Origin: JBCCFW01 sp039029535
GTDB lineage: Bacteria > Acidobacteriota > JBCCFW01
NCBI GenBank assembly: GCA_039029535.1
Contig: JBCCFW010000002.1
Span: 1 to 64,000 of the forward strand
DNA: 64,000 nucleotides
Direction of reading: 5' to 3'
Positions 7,545-15,123 of this stretch are shown here, piece after piece; within the stretch, counting starts at the first letter, position 1; each line of letters begins with the position of its first letter. The notes beneath the pieces are model-generated. The model worked only from the letters and a program-made list of their open reading frames with translations, was not told where the DNA came from and made no database searches. A program made the position numbers and the translations under genes.

Positions 7545-8659
7545 GGGCGTCGGCCCCTCGTCGGGTCGGCTGGGCGGCGGTGCTTCTAGCCGTGGTCGTC
7601 TCCGGGTCGTCCTCGCAGGCGGAGTCACGACTCCGGACCGCGCCGCCCTGGCACGGCGCCTGCGTCCTGCACCTGGCGGAGTGGGAGGGACGGCTCGACG
7701 CCGCCAAGCTCGATCGCACCTACGCCCACCTGAGATCGCAGGGGGCAACTGCGGTCGCGCTCTCCGCCTTTGCCTGGCAGGACCGCCTGAGCTCCACGAC
7801 CCTGCGCGCCTTCGACGGTGACGCCGAGCGGGGCTTCCACGAGCTCGAGCAGGCGGTGACCGCCGCGCACCGGCATGGCCTGGCCGTGTTGCTCAAGCCC
7901 CACGTCGAGATCGGCACGGAAGGGAAGCGCGACGGGACCTGGAGAGGGGAGATTCGCTTCGACAAGTCCCGCCAGGCGCGCGCGTGGTTCAAGTCCTACC
8001 GGAGCTTCATGCTCCAGCTCGCCGACCTCGCCCAGCGTCAGAACGTCGAGGTGCTGGCGATCGGTCTCGAGCTCGGCGGGCTCTCGGGCGATCACCGCGA
8101 GGAGTGGAGCCGGCTCGTCGCCGCCATCCGCGACCGCTACTCGGGTCGCCTGACCTACTGCGCGAACTGGTGGGGGGAGTTCGGCACGACCGAGATCTGG
8201 AGCGAGCTCGACCTGCTCGGCGTCCAGGCCTTCGCGCCACTGTCCGGCGACCCCGCCGCGACCGATGCCGCGCTCGCCCAGGGAGCCCGCGAGATCATCA
8301 GAAAGCTCAGGGCTGAGAGTGAGCGTTGGAAGCGTCCGCTCTTGCTCACGGAATATGGGTTCAAGTCGTCACCCAGCCCCTGGGTCGAGCCATGGCAATG
8401 GGACATCGGCAAGGCCGACCCGGAGGCCCAGCGTCGGGCCCACCTGGCCTGGCTTCGAGCCCTCGAGGGAACGGAAGGACGCCCAACGGCCTGGTTGTTC
8501 GGGTCATTCTGTTGGCTGTACGAGGCGGGACGCCCCACTCCAGGCCCGAAAGACGGGGGCTTCAGCCCCGGTGGAAAGCCCGCGGAAGGCGTTCTCAGCG
8601 AGGTCTGGCGACGCTGGAATCGGGCATCGCGGAATGCGAACCAGGCGGAGGATCGTTGA
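7541..8659 (+). CDS. Secreted GH113-like glycoside hydrolase
   Basis: 372 aa from a TTG at 7541 that overlaps the galE stop (TTGA) and opens a signal peptide ending near SSSQAES. The rest is a barrel of the type annotated as glycoside hydrolase family 113 or DUF4434-like: HLAEWEG, VLLKPHVEIG, AIGLELGG with a candidate acid/base Glu, YCANWWGEFG, DLLGVQAFAPLS and LLLTEYGF with a candidate nucleophile Glu. GH113 enzymes are beta-mannanases; substrate cannot be read here. Its position after galE and a PgaB-like gene suggests work on extracellular or surface glycan. Confidence 0.72.
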   Translation: MRASAPRRVGWAAVLLAVVVSGSSSQAESRLRTAPPWHGACVLHLAEWEGRLDAAKLDRTYAHLRSQGATAVALSAFAWQDRLSSTTLRAFDGDAERGFHELEQAVTAAHRHGLAVLLKPHVEIGTEGKRDGTWRGEIRFDKSRQARAWFKSYRSFMLQLADLAQRQNVEVLAIGLELGGLSGDHREEWSRLVAAIRDRYSGRLTYCANWWGEFGTTEIWSELDLLGVQAFAPLSGDPAATDAALAQGAREIIRKLRAESERWKRPLLLTEYGFKSSPSPWVEPWQWDIGKADPEAQRRAHLAWLRALEGTEGRPTAWLFGSFCWLYEAGRPTPGPKDGGFSPGGKPAEGVLSEVWRRWNRASRNANQAEDR

Positions 8660-8708
8660 TTGGCTCTCGGTGAGTCTCCTCAGGCATGCTTTCTTAGATA
8701 AGGGATGC

Positions 8709-8729
8709 AGGGCCGGCAGCACCGGCCCT
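8709..8729. terminator. Perfect hairpin in the GH113 / PilZ gap
   Basis: Eight-base stem AGGGCCGG / CCGGCCCT with a five-base loop, 50 bases after the GH113-like gene. No T-run follows on either strand, so it is at best a weak or Rho-assisted end, or a 5' leader structure of the PilZ gene. Confidence 0.3.
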
Positions 8730-8767
8730 GAACGGGCTCAGAGGCAGGGCCCGAAGGGAGCTCAACG

Positions 8768-9253
8768 ATGCGTAGCTGGTTTCCGTTGCGACGACACGAG
8801 AGAGTGACGACGCGGGTTGGAGCCGTCGTTAGGTCCGGCGGGGTGGAGCTGCCCGTCAGCGTCACCTCGCTCTCCGAAGGCGGCTTCTACTGTCGGGGTC
8901 ACGAGCTCGAGGGCGTCGAGGACAGCTTCGAGATCCGTCTCCGGCTCGAGTCGGCCGGACCCGACTGGAGCCCGCGGCCCGGCGAGCCCGGTTGGATCTC
9001 TCCGCGCCGTCAGCGTGCGCAGGTCGAGGTCGAGGCATCGGCCGCCCTGCTGTACGTCGACTTCCAGGACGATCAGGAAGGTGGTCGCGTGGGGCTCGGC
9101 GCGCGCTTCGAGCACCTCGGCGAGGTCGCTCGCGCGGCGATCCGCGAGTACGTGCAAGACGAGATCTTCCGCGTGCGCGGCTGGCGCACGGCCGGCGGCG
9201 GCGTCCCCATGCCGGGGCTCCGCAGCACGCGGTCACGCGGTCTCACGACCTGA
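8768..9253 (+). CDS. PilZ-domain protein
   Basis: 161 aa with a GGGAG seven bases before the ATG. RRHERV near the N terminus gives the RxxxR half of the PilZ c-di-GMP motif. The second half, normally [D/N]xSxxG, reads SLSEGG with Ser in place of the acid, and GLGARFEHL matches the later PilZ strand. Single-domain PilZ proteins act as cytosolic c-di-GMP effectors on motility or polysaccharide export. The altered second motif could weaken binding. There is no transmembrane helix. A polysaccharide-related cluster lies upstream. Confidence 0.7.
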   Translation: MRSWFPLRRHERVTTRVGAVVRSGGVELPVSVTSLSEGGFYCRGHELEGVEDSFEIRLRLESAGPDWSPRPGEPGWISPRRQRAQVEVEASAALLYVDFQDDQEGGRVGLGARFEHLGEVARAAIREYVQDEIFRVRGWRTAGGGVPMPGLRSTRSRGLTT

Positions 9254-9264
9254 TCTAGCGCGCC

Positions 9265-9293
9265 TTGACGGCCCCTCCGGGGGCCACTAGCTT
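9265..9293 (+). promoter_or_regulatory. Candidate sigma-70-type promoter for the AAA ATPase
   Basis: TTGACG (9265-9270), a 17-base spacer and TAGCTT (9288-9293), 46 bases before the GTG start of the ATPase gene. The -35 is one base from consensus and the spacing is ideal. The spacer contains a GGCCCCTCCGGGGGCC-like inverted repeat. Confidence 0.5.
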
Positions 9294-9338
9294 CTCCGCT
9301 CCGGTCCACGACGGGGCACGCCCGCCGTCCCGGGCGGA

Positions 9339-10838
9339 GTGCTTCTCGTGGAACGACTCAGCGCGGCCGACGTCATCCGCACCACGCTCGTGGCGCGGCA
9401 TCCCCTCATCGCTCTCCTGTCGGCCGAGGAGGAGCGGGTCGAGCGCTGCCTCCGCGACGTCTCGGCGACGACCTTTGCCCAGCCCGCTCCCTTCTACACC
9501 TGGGCGTTGACCCGCGGCCTCGTCGGTCCCGACGGCAAGGTCGTCAAGGGCACCGAAGATCCGCTCGCTGCGCTCGATGCCATCGCCAAGGTCGATGGTG
9601 CCGGCCTGTTCCTCATGCGGGATCTCCACGTCCACCTGGACGATCCCAGGCTCATGCGGCGGCTGCGGGATCTCCGCACCGAGCTGGCGCCGAGCTTCCG
9701 CTTCGTCTTCTTGCTCGCCACGCGCTGGCGCGTGCCGCCGGAGCTCCGGCGGGACGTGGCGCTGGTGGAGTTCCCGCTGCCGACCGCCGAGGAGCTCGGG
9801 GCACAGCTCACCTCGCATCTCGAGAAGGCCGACCCACCGCTGGAGGCGGACGATGAGACCCAGCGTCGCTTCGTGACCGCGCTCCAGGGGCTCACCGAGA
9901 ACGAGGCCAACCACGCCCTGAACCGAGCGTTGTTCAAGCGTCAGGCCCTCGACGACCAGGTGCTCGGGCTGCTGTACGAGCAGAAGGAGCAGCTCGCGCG
10001 GAAGGAGGGCGTGCTCGAGTTCGTGCCTCAGCGCTGGCAGGTCAACGACATCGGCGGGCTCGACGTCCTCAAGGAGTGGCTGACCAAGCGGCGCAAGCTC
10101 TTCGATGACACGAGCAAGGAGGTCGAGGAGCTCATCCCCAAGGGCCTGCTCATCATGGGCATCTCGGGCTGCGGGAAGAGTCTCTCCATCAAGGCGATCT
10201 CGTCCCTGTGGAACCTGCCGCTGTTCCGCCTCGACATGGGCCAGGTGTTCTCGGGCGTGCACGGCACTCCGGAAGAGGCCTTCGACCGTGCGCTGAAGAT
10301 GATGGAGGCGGTGGCACCGGCCATCCTGTGGATCGACGAGATCGAGAACGGCATCAGCGCGGAGAACACGGGCGCGGACGCCGGCACGAAGGGACGCATC
10401 TTCGCGACCTTCCTCACCTGGATGCAGGAGAAGAGCGGTCGCATCTTCGTGGCGGCGACGGCCAACCGCATCGACCTGCTGCCCGCCGAGCTCCTGCGCA
10501 AGGGCCGCTTCGATCAGGTGTTCTTCATCGACCTGCCGAGCGAGGCCGAGCGCTCGCAGATCTTCGCCGTGCATCTCTACCGACGCGGGGTCGATCCGAA
10601 GTCGGTCGACATCAACGTCTTGGCGAAGGCGACCAAGAACTGGAACGGCGCCGAGATCGAGCAGTGCGTCGTGTCGTCGATGGTCGAGGCCTACGACAAG
10701 GGCGAGCCCGTGACCGACGACGAGCTCTTCTCGCAGATCGGCAAGATCGTCCCGCTGGCCACGACGATGGCCGAGCAGATCAAGGGCATCAAGTCCTGGG
10801 CCCACGACCGCGCGATCCGCGCGAGCGAGGGCAAGTAA
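9339..10838 (+). CDS. Ycf46-family AAA ATPase
   Basis: 499 aa, GTG start; a second GTG three codons later is possible. Residues 1-220 form the N-terminal Ycf46-type region (LFLMRDLHVHLDD, FVFLLATRWRVP, a helical lid with TENEANHALNRAL). The AAA domain (about 230-480) carries Walker A GISGCGKS, Walker B ILWIDEIENG, sensor 1 AATANRIDLLP and an arginine-finger LLRKGRFDQVFFIDLP. This layout matches chloroplast/cyanobacterial Ycf46 and its wider bacterial relatives, whose role is not firmly known. It is cytosolic. The GGGAGAG after its stop probably serves the small downstream gene. Confidence 0.9.
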   Translation: MLLVERLSAADVIRTTLVARHPLIALLSAEEERVERCLRDVSATTFAQPAPFYTWALTRGLVGPDGKVVKGTEDPLAALDAIAKVDGAGLFLMRDLHVHLDDPRLMRRLRDLRTELAPSFRFVFLLATRWRVPPELRRDVALVEFPLPTAEELGAQLTSHLEKADPPLEADDETQRRFVTALQGLTENEANHALNRALFKRQALDDQVLGLLYEQKEQLARKEGVLEFVPQRWQVNDIGGLDVLKEWLTKRRKLFDDTSKEVEELIPKGLLIMGISGCGKSLSIKAISSLWNLPLFRLDMGQVFSGVHGTPEEAFDRALKMMEAVAPAILWIDEIENGISAENTGADAGTKGRIFATFLTWMQEKSGRIFVAATANRIDLLPAELLRKGRFDQVFFIDLPSEAERSQIFAVHLYRRGVDPKSVDINVLAKATKNWNGAEIEQCVVSSMVEAYDKGEPVTDDELFSQIGKIVPLATTMAEQIKGIKSWAHDRAIRASEGK

Positions 10839-10855
10839 GGGAGAGCGCTGATGCA

Positions 10856-10972
10856 GTGGAGGGAGAGAGTGATGAGGCACTGCTGGCTCGAGCCCGTGCT
10901 CAGCTCGTGTTCTTCGAATGCCGCAAGGGCCGCAAGAAGGCGGACGAGTGGCTGACGGCTCGGGGCCGGTAG
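10856..10972 (+). CDS. Small basic protein, unknown
   Basis: 38 residues from a GTG at 10856, rich in Arg/Lys and Ala, ending KKADEWLTARGR. A purine-rich AAGGGAGAG lies about 12 bases upstream. It sits 17 bases after the AAA ATPase and two bases before the zinc-ribbon gene, so it fits an operon. No family is recognised. It may be only a spacer, as the length gives little statistical support. Confidence 0.4.
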   Translation: MEGESDEALLARARAQLVFFECRKGRKKADEWLTARGR

Positions 10973-10974
10973 TC

Positions 10975-11643
10975 GTGGGTCGGTCAGGCGACCCCGCGTC
11001 GGACCATGAGCGAACGCCGAGCACGGATCCAGCTCACGCGACCGACCGCTTCACGGACAGCGGTGCCGGGGGCGGGACGTTCGGGAGCGAGGTCTGGGTC
11101 CTCTGCCCGAGCTGCAACGTGCGGGGCAGGGTCGTCAGGACGTCCACGGGCGGACGCCGTCCTCGCTTCACCTGTGCTCACTGCCTGCTCCGGCTGGAAG
11201 GCTACCGAAGCCGCTGGTACGGACCGGCGACCGGAGTGGTGCAGGGGCGTTGCGGTCGCTGTGGTCGACGTCTGCATCGGGTGCTGAAGGGGGAGCAGGG
11301 TCTTCCCGACGAGGCGGAGCTGAGCTGCGCCGACTGCGAGGCGAGTCACCGCGTGCGGGTGAGCTGGTCCTTCGGGCCCGAGGGCACCGCAAGGGAGCCA
11401 GCGTTCGGCCTGCCGCTCGAGCTTCAGGCGCCGTGTTGCAAGCACACGCTCTGGGCTTACAACCCACGGCATCTCGAGCTGCTCCATGGCTTCGTGTCGG
11501 CACGGCTGCGCGAGCGGGGATCGGATCCGGGGCCTGGCTGGGCGAGTCAGCTCCCGACCTGGATCAAGCGCGCCGAGAATCGCGAGGCCGTGCTCGCGAC
11601 GATCGAGCGGCTGTCTCGGCAGGCGGCTGCCTCGAAGCGCTGA
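10975..11643 (+). CDS. Zinc-ribbon protein of unknown function
   Basis: 222 aa from a GTG at 10975; residues 1-35 are low-complexity and the true start may be later. The core starts at TFGSEVWVLCPSC and has three Cys pairs, CPSC..CAHC, CGRC..CADC and a CC near residue 145, giving one or two treble-clef/ribbon zinc sites. It is followed by LWAYNPRHLELLHGFVSARLRER and LPTWIKRAENREAVL. I have seen this core arrangement as small uncharacterised bacterial proteins, but can give no function. It is probably cytosolic and follows the Ycf46-type gene and the small basic protein. Confidence 0.7.
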   Translation: MGRSGDPASDHERTPSTDPAHATDRFTDSGAGGGTFGSEVWVLCPSCNVRGRVVRTSTGGRRPRFTCAHCLLRLEGYRSRWYGPATGVVQGRCGRCGRRLHRVLKGEQGLPDEAELSCADCEASHRVRVSWSFGPEGTAREPAFGLPLELQAPCCKHTLWAYNPRHLELLHGFVSARLRERGSDPGPGWASQLPTWIKRAENREAVLATIERLSRQAAASKR

Positions 11644-11649
11644 CCCCTC

Positions 11650-11832
11650 TCAGCGGAGCCCGAACATCTTCGCCAGGGCGAGCAGGCCCAGCATGTAGAG
11701 GCCGCCTCCCGCAGCCACGAGCCCGAGGCCCACTGCGACGACCGTCCCGAAGGTTCCGAGGAGCTCCCGGGGGCGTGCCCCGAGAGGGTTCCAGGGCTCC
11801 GCGCCAGGGCGACGTGGCTGCTGGTGTTCCAT
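11650..11832 (-). CDS. Small single-pass membrane protein
   Basis: 60 aa. A Pro/Arg-rich N-terminal half (MEHQQPRRPGAEP) is followed by one hydrophobic helix (TVVAVGLGLVAAGGGLYMLG) and a short LAKMFGLR tail. It starts four bases after the stop of the other small membrane protein on the same strand, so the two look like a two-gene unit. The gap to the convergent zinc-ribbon gene is only six bases. Function is unknown. Confidence 0.6.
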   Translation of the reverse strand: MEHQQPRRPGAEPWNPLGARPRELLGTFGTVVAVGLGLVAAGGGLYMLGLLALAKMFGLR

Positions 11833-11836
11833 CTCA

Positions 11837-12031
11837 CTAGCCGACCATCTGAGCGAATGCTTCGAACAGCCACGCAGCCGCCTGGCCGACGTAGGCCAGC
11901 ACGACGAACGCCGTGCCGGCAACACCAGCCACCATGCCCAAGAGTGCGGCGAGCAGGGGCGGGAAACGGCGCCCTTCCTTGCTCGGCGGCTGGCGTTCGG
12001 CACGGGGGGAGGCGGGGTTCGGGCTGGTCAT
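11837..12031 (-). CDS. Small membrane protein with charged N terminus
   Basis: 64 aa from the ATG at 12031, chosen because AAGGAGA lies seven bases upstream on the minus strand; a longer frame back to 12091 lacks such a site. The N terminus is charged (ERQPPSKEGRRF), then two short hydrophobic stretches (PPLLAALLGMVAGVAGTAFVVL and AAAWLFEAF). Both small proteins of this pair share a basic Pro-rich head and a Gly/Ala-rich helix, so they could be partners. The family is not recognised. Confidence 0.6.
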   Translation of the reverse strand: MTSPNPASPRAERQPPSKEGRRFPPLLAALLGMVAGVAGTAFVVLAYVGQAAAWLFEAFAQMVG

Positions 12032-12211
12032 GACGGTCTCCTTCTCGACCTGGGCCCGGTTCGGTGGGCCGTCGTCGTCGGAGACCGTCATTGCGTGTCG
12101 CGTGCCAGGCCGTGAGATGGCTCAGGAGCCGGTCTGAGAGAGCCTGGGGGAAGTCGGCTTCGCCCCGGCGTGCACCGGGTGCTCACCCCGCTTCGCGGTC
12201 GTGGGGCTCGT
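12032..12211. other. Gap between small membrane protein and lipoprotein genes
   Basis: 180 bases on the minus-strand side of two minus-strand units. It should hold the promoter of the small-membrane-protein pair and the end of the metK-lipoprotein transcript. A CCCC/GGGG imperfect stem (about 12184-12210) could be a weak terminator. Nothing else stands out. Confidence 0.3.
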
Positions 12212-12679
12212 TCAGTCGTCGACGATCTCGACCCGCACCGGCAGGCCGCCCGGATCGTCGATGAGAGCCCAGGCATGGATGCCGAACAACCCGCAGCCCG
12301 GCAGCGGCCCGGTGGGCCGAGTGATGGTCACCACCAGCTCGCCCGATTCCTGCCGCACGCAGGTGACCTCGGCGCAGTCGTCGAAGTCACCTCGGGCGGG
12401 GATCACCACGAGGAGCTGACCCGCACCGGGAGGCGGTGCCACGCCGCCGAGGTCGCCACAGCCGGGTGCTGGACCGAAGACCGCGTCGTACTCGGCGGGC
12501 GTCCGCACGAGCGAGACCACGTCGTCGACGCAGAGGTCGGTGGACTCGACCCAGTACTGCGCGGGCAGGCAGTCGCTGCCTGCGAGGGTGACGATGGGGT
12601 GGGTGTCGTCGCAGCCGAGGCTCGACACCAGCGCGCCGACGGCCAGGACCAGGGACATCCAGCGTCGGCGCGTGCTCAT
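12212..12679 (-). CDS. Lipoprotein of unknown function
   Basis: 155 aa. The N terminus MSTRRRWMSLVLAVGALVSSLGC is a signal peptide with an LGC lipobox, so Cys23 should be lipidated. The mature part has six more Cys (likely three disulfides), a beta-rich pattern (LLVVIPARG, ELVVTITRPTG) and ends in VRVEIVDD. It starts seven bases after the metK stop and is probably its operon partner by position only. No domain is recognised. Confidence 0.75.
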   Translation of the reverse strand: MSTRRRWMSLVLAVGALVSSLGCDDTHPIVTLAGSDCLPAQYWVESTDLCVDDVVSLVRTPAEYDAVFGPAPGCGDLGGVAPPPGAGQLLVVIPARGDFDDCAEVTCVRQESGELVVTITRPTGPLPGCGLFGIHAWALIDDPGGLPVRVEIVDD

Positions 12680-12686
12680 CGCTCGC

Positions 12687-13826
12687 CTACTTCGTGCCGA
12701 GCGCCGAGGCGAGGGCGTCGGCCTTGTCGGTCGCTTCCCAGGAGAACTCGGGCCGACCGAAGTGACCGTAGGCCGCCGTCGGACGGTAGATGGGCCGACG
12801 GAGGTCGAGGCTCTCGATGATGCCCTTCGGGGTGAGCGGGAAGGTGTCGCGCACCGCCGCCTCGAGCTTGCTGGTGTCGCAGTGCTCGGTGCCGAAGGTG
12901 GTGACCATGACAGAGACCGGGTCGGCCACGCCGATGGCGTAGGCGAGCTGGACCTCGCAGCGGTCGGCCGCGCCGGCGGCGACCAGGTTCTTGGCCACGT
13001 AGCGCGCCATGTAGGACGCGGAGCGGTCGACCTTCGTGGGGTCCTTGCCCGAGAAGGCACCACCGCCGTGATGACCCGAGCCGCCGTAGGTGTCGACGAT
13101 GATCTTGCGACCCGTGAGACCCGTGTCACCCATGGGACCGCCGGTCACGAAGCGACCGGTGGGGTTCACGTGGAAGACCGTGTCGTCGGAGAGCTGGTCC
13201 GCGGGGAGGGTGGGGTGGATGACCTTGGCGAGGATGTCCTCGCGGATCTGCTCCTGCGTGACGTCGGGGGCGTGCTGGCTGGAGATGACCACCGCGGTGA
13301 TGGCGGCGGGCTGCCCGTTCTCGTAGCGCACGGTGACCTGCGACTTGCCGTCGGCCCGGAGGTAGCCGAGGGTGTCGTCCTTGCGGACCTCGCTCAGCTT
13401 CTTGGTGAGCGCGTGGGACCAGGCGATGGGCGCCGGCATGAGCTCCGGCGTCTCCTTGCAGGCGTAGCCGAACATCAGGCCCTGGTCGCCCGCGCCGCCG
13501 GTGTCCACGCCCATGGCGATGTCGCCGGACTGACGGTGGATGGTCGAGACCACCGAGCAGGTGTGGCAGTCGAAGCCCTTGTCCGAGTGGTCGTAGCCGA
13601 TCTCCTCGACCGTCTTGCGCGCCAGCTCCTCGACGTCGAGCTGCGAGTTGGTCGTGATCTCTCCGGAGACGACGATGAGCCCGGTCGTCAGGAGGGTCTC
13701 GCAGGCGACGCGGCTGGCGGGGTCGCCGGCCAGCGCGGCGTCGAGGACCGCATCGGAGATCTGGTCGGCCATCTTGTCGGGATGGCCCTCGGTGACGGAC
13801 TCGGACGTGAAGAGGTGGGACGCCAT
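12687..13826 (-). CDS. metK: S-adenosylmethionine synthetase
   Basis: 379 aa, ATG start. GHPDKMADQISDAVLD (about 14-29), the GAGDQGLMFGYA signature (about 112-123) and the glycine-rich GGGAFSGKDPTKVDRS (about 255-270) are both MetK signatures and the ATP/Mg2+/K+ sites. Length is normal. It condenses ATP and methionine to AdoMet, the methyl donor also used by RsmD, while the radical SAM enzyme in this window uses it as a cofactor. The 120-base leader to the upstream gene shows no SAM-riboswitch architecture that I can recognise. Confidence 0.98.
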   Translation of the reverse strand: MASHLFTSESVTEGHPDKMADQISDAVLDAALAGDPASRVACETLLTTGLIVVSGEITTNSQLDVEELARKTVEEIGYDHSDKGFDCHTCSVVSTIHRQSGDIAMGVDTGGAGDQGLMFGYACKETPELMPAPIAWSHALTKKLSEVRKDDTLGYLRADGKSQVTVRYENGQPAAITAVVISSQHAPDVTQEQIREDILAKVIHPTLPADQLSDDTVFHVNPTGRFVTGGPMGDTGLTGRKIIVDTYGGSGHHGGGAFSGKDPTKVDRSASYMARYVAKNLVAAGAADRCEVQLAYAIGVADPVSVMVTTFGTEHCDTSKLEAAVRDTFPLTPKGIIESLDLRRPIYRPTAAYGHFGRPEFSWEATDKADALASALGTK

Positions 13827-13903
13827 GGACGGTCTCCACGGGACCAGCCCGGTCGGCTGGTCTCAGGGGCGGGAACGGACGGGGATGTCAGGGGACGGAT
13901 CTT

Positions 13904-13947
13904 AACACGCCGGGAGCCGGCGAGTCGGCTCCCGGCAGGCGGGTGTT
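13904..13947 (-). terminator. Strong hairpin between gcdH-like and metK genes
   Basis: An 11-bp stem GCCGGGAGCCG / CGGCTCCCGGC (13909-13936), extended by AACAC/GTGTT that reaches the stop codon of the acyl-CoA dehydrogenase. On the minus strand the stem is followed by GTGTTAAG rather than a true T-run, so termination efficiency is uncertain. Confidence 0.5.
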
Positions 13948-15113
13948 CAGGTAAACGCCTTCAACCCGGTGGCGGCGTGCCCGATGATGAGCGTGTGGAT
14001 GTCGTGCGTGCCCTCGTAGGTGTAGACCGACTCGAGGTTCATCGCGTGACGACCCATCGGGTAGTCGTGGCAGATGCCGGCAGCGCCCAGGACGTCGCGC
14101 ATGTTGCGGGCGGCGTCGAGGGCCATCTTGATGTTGTCCCGCTTGGCCAGGGACACGTGGTACGCCTCGGCCACTCCGGCCTCCTTGAGACGCCCGAGCT
14201 GGATGCAGAGGAGCTGGCCCTTGGTGATGTCGGACAGCACCTGGACGAGCTTCTGCTGGACGAGCTGGAAGGAGCCGATGGGGCGGTCGAACTGCTTGCG
14301 CTCCTGGGCGTACTTGAGGGCCACCTCGTAGACGGCCATGGCCGCGCCGACGCCCCCCCAGGCGATGCCGTAGCGGGCCTGGTTGAGACAGGAGAGCGGA
14401 CCGCCCAGGCCCTTGGCCTCGGGGAGTCGATTGCTCTCGGGGACGACCACCTCGTCGAAGAGCAGCTCGGAGGTCACCGAGGCCTTGAGCGACCACTTGT
14501 TCTCGATCAAGTTGGTCGTGTAGCCCTTCATGCCCTTCTCGACGAGGAAGCCACGGATGACACCCTCGTCGTCACGAGCCCAGACGATCGCCACGTCGGC
14601 GATGCAGCCGTTGGTGATCCACATCTTCTCGCCGGAGATCACCCAGTCGTCGCCCTTGCGCTTGGCGTGCGTGACCATCCCCGCCGGATCCGAACCGTGG
14701 TCGGCCTCGGTCAGTCCGAAGCAGCCGATGAGCTCACCCTTGGCCATGCCGGGGAGCCAACGCTGCTTCTGCTCCTCGGAGCCGAATCGGTGGATGGGGT
14801 ACATGCAGAGCGAGCCCTGAACCGAGACGAAGCTCCGCAGGCCGGAGTCACCGCGCTCGAGCTCCTGCATGGTCAGCCCGTAGGCCACCGCACCGAGCCC
14901 GGCGCAGCCATAGCCTTCGAGACTGGCTCCGAGGAGACCCATCTCGGCGACCTCGGAGATGATCTCGTTGGGGAAGGTCCCCGCCTTGAAGTGGTCCTCG
15001 ATGATGGGGAGGACCTTCTCGTCGACGAGGTCGCGCACGGCATCACGGATGTCGCGCTCCTCGTCCGAGAGCAGGCGGTCGGACAGGTAGAAGTCGGTTC
15101 CCTTGTAGGCCAT
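13947..15113 (-). CDS. gcdH: Glutaryl-CoA dehydrogenase-like acyl-CoA dehydrogenase
   Basis: 388 aa. Blocks match the glutaryl-CoA dehydrogenase branch rather than generic ACADs: SVQGSLCMYPI, CFGLTEADHGSDP, WSLKASVT, LSCLNQARYGIAWG, and the C-terminal YEGTHDIHTLIIGHAATG with the catalytic Glu. The FAD enzyme oxidatively decarboxylates glutaryl-CoA to crotonyl-CoA in lysine/tryptophan degradation. The following thiolase gene, ten bases upstream on the same strand, would finish the route to acetyl-CoA. Related short branched-chain dehydrogenases cannot be fully excluded. Confidence 0.87.
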   Translation of the reverse strand: MAYKGTDFYLSDRLLSDEERDIRDAVRDLVDEKVLPIIEDHFKAGTFPNEIISEVAEMGLLGASLEGYGCAGLGAVAYGLTMQELERGDSGLRSFVSVQGSLCMYPIHRFGSEEQKQRWLPGMAKGELIGCFGLTEADHGSDPAGMVTHAKRKGDDWVISGEKMWITNGCIADVAIVWARDDEGVIRGFLVEKGMKGYTTNLIENKWSLKASVTSELLFDEVVVPESNRLPEAKGLGGPLSCLNQARYGIAWGGVGAAMAVYEVALKYAQERKQFDRPIGSFQLVQQKLVQVLSDITKGQLLCIQLGRLKEAGVAEAYHVSLAKRDNIKMALDAARNMRDVLGAAGICHDYPMGRHAMNLESVYTYEGTHDIHTLIIGHAATGLKAFT

Positions 15114-15123
15114 GGAGTGGGGC

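Noticed and set aside
9255..11024. 589-codon open frame antisense to the AAA ATPase gene
   Set aside because: A high-GC shadow frame: the plus strand encodes a full Ycf46-type ATPase with all AAA motifs. The antisense product is His/Arg/Leu-rich without any motif.
13827..13946. SAM riboswitch before metK
   Set aside because: The gap shows only the terminator-like hairpin of the upstream gene; no SAM-I/II/IV-like core could be built by eye.
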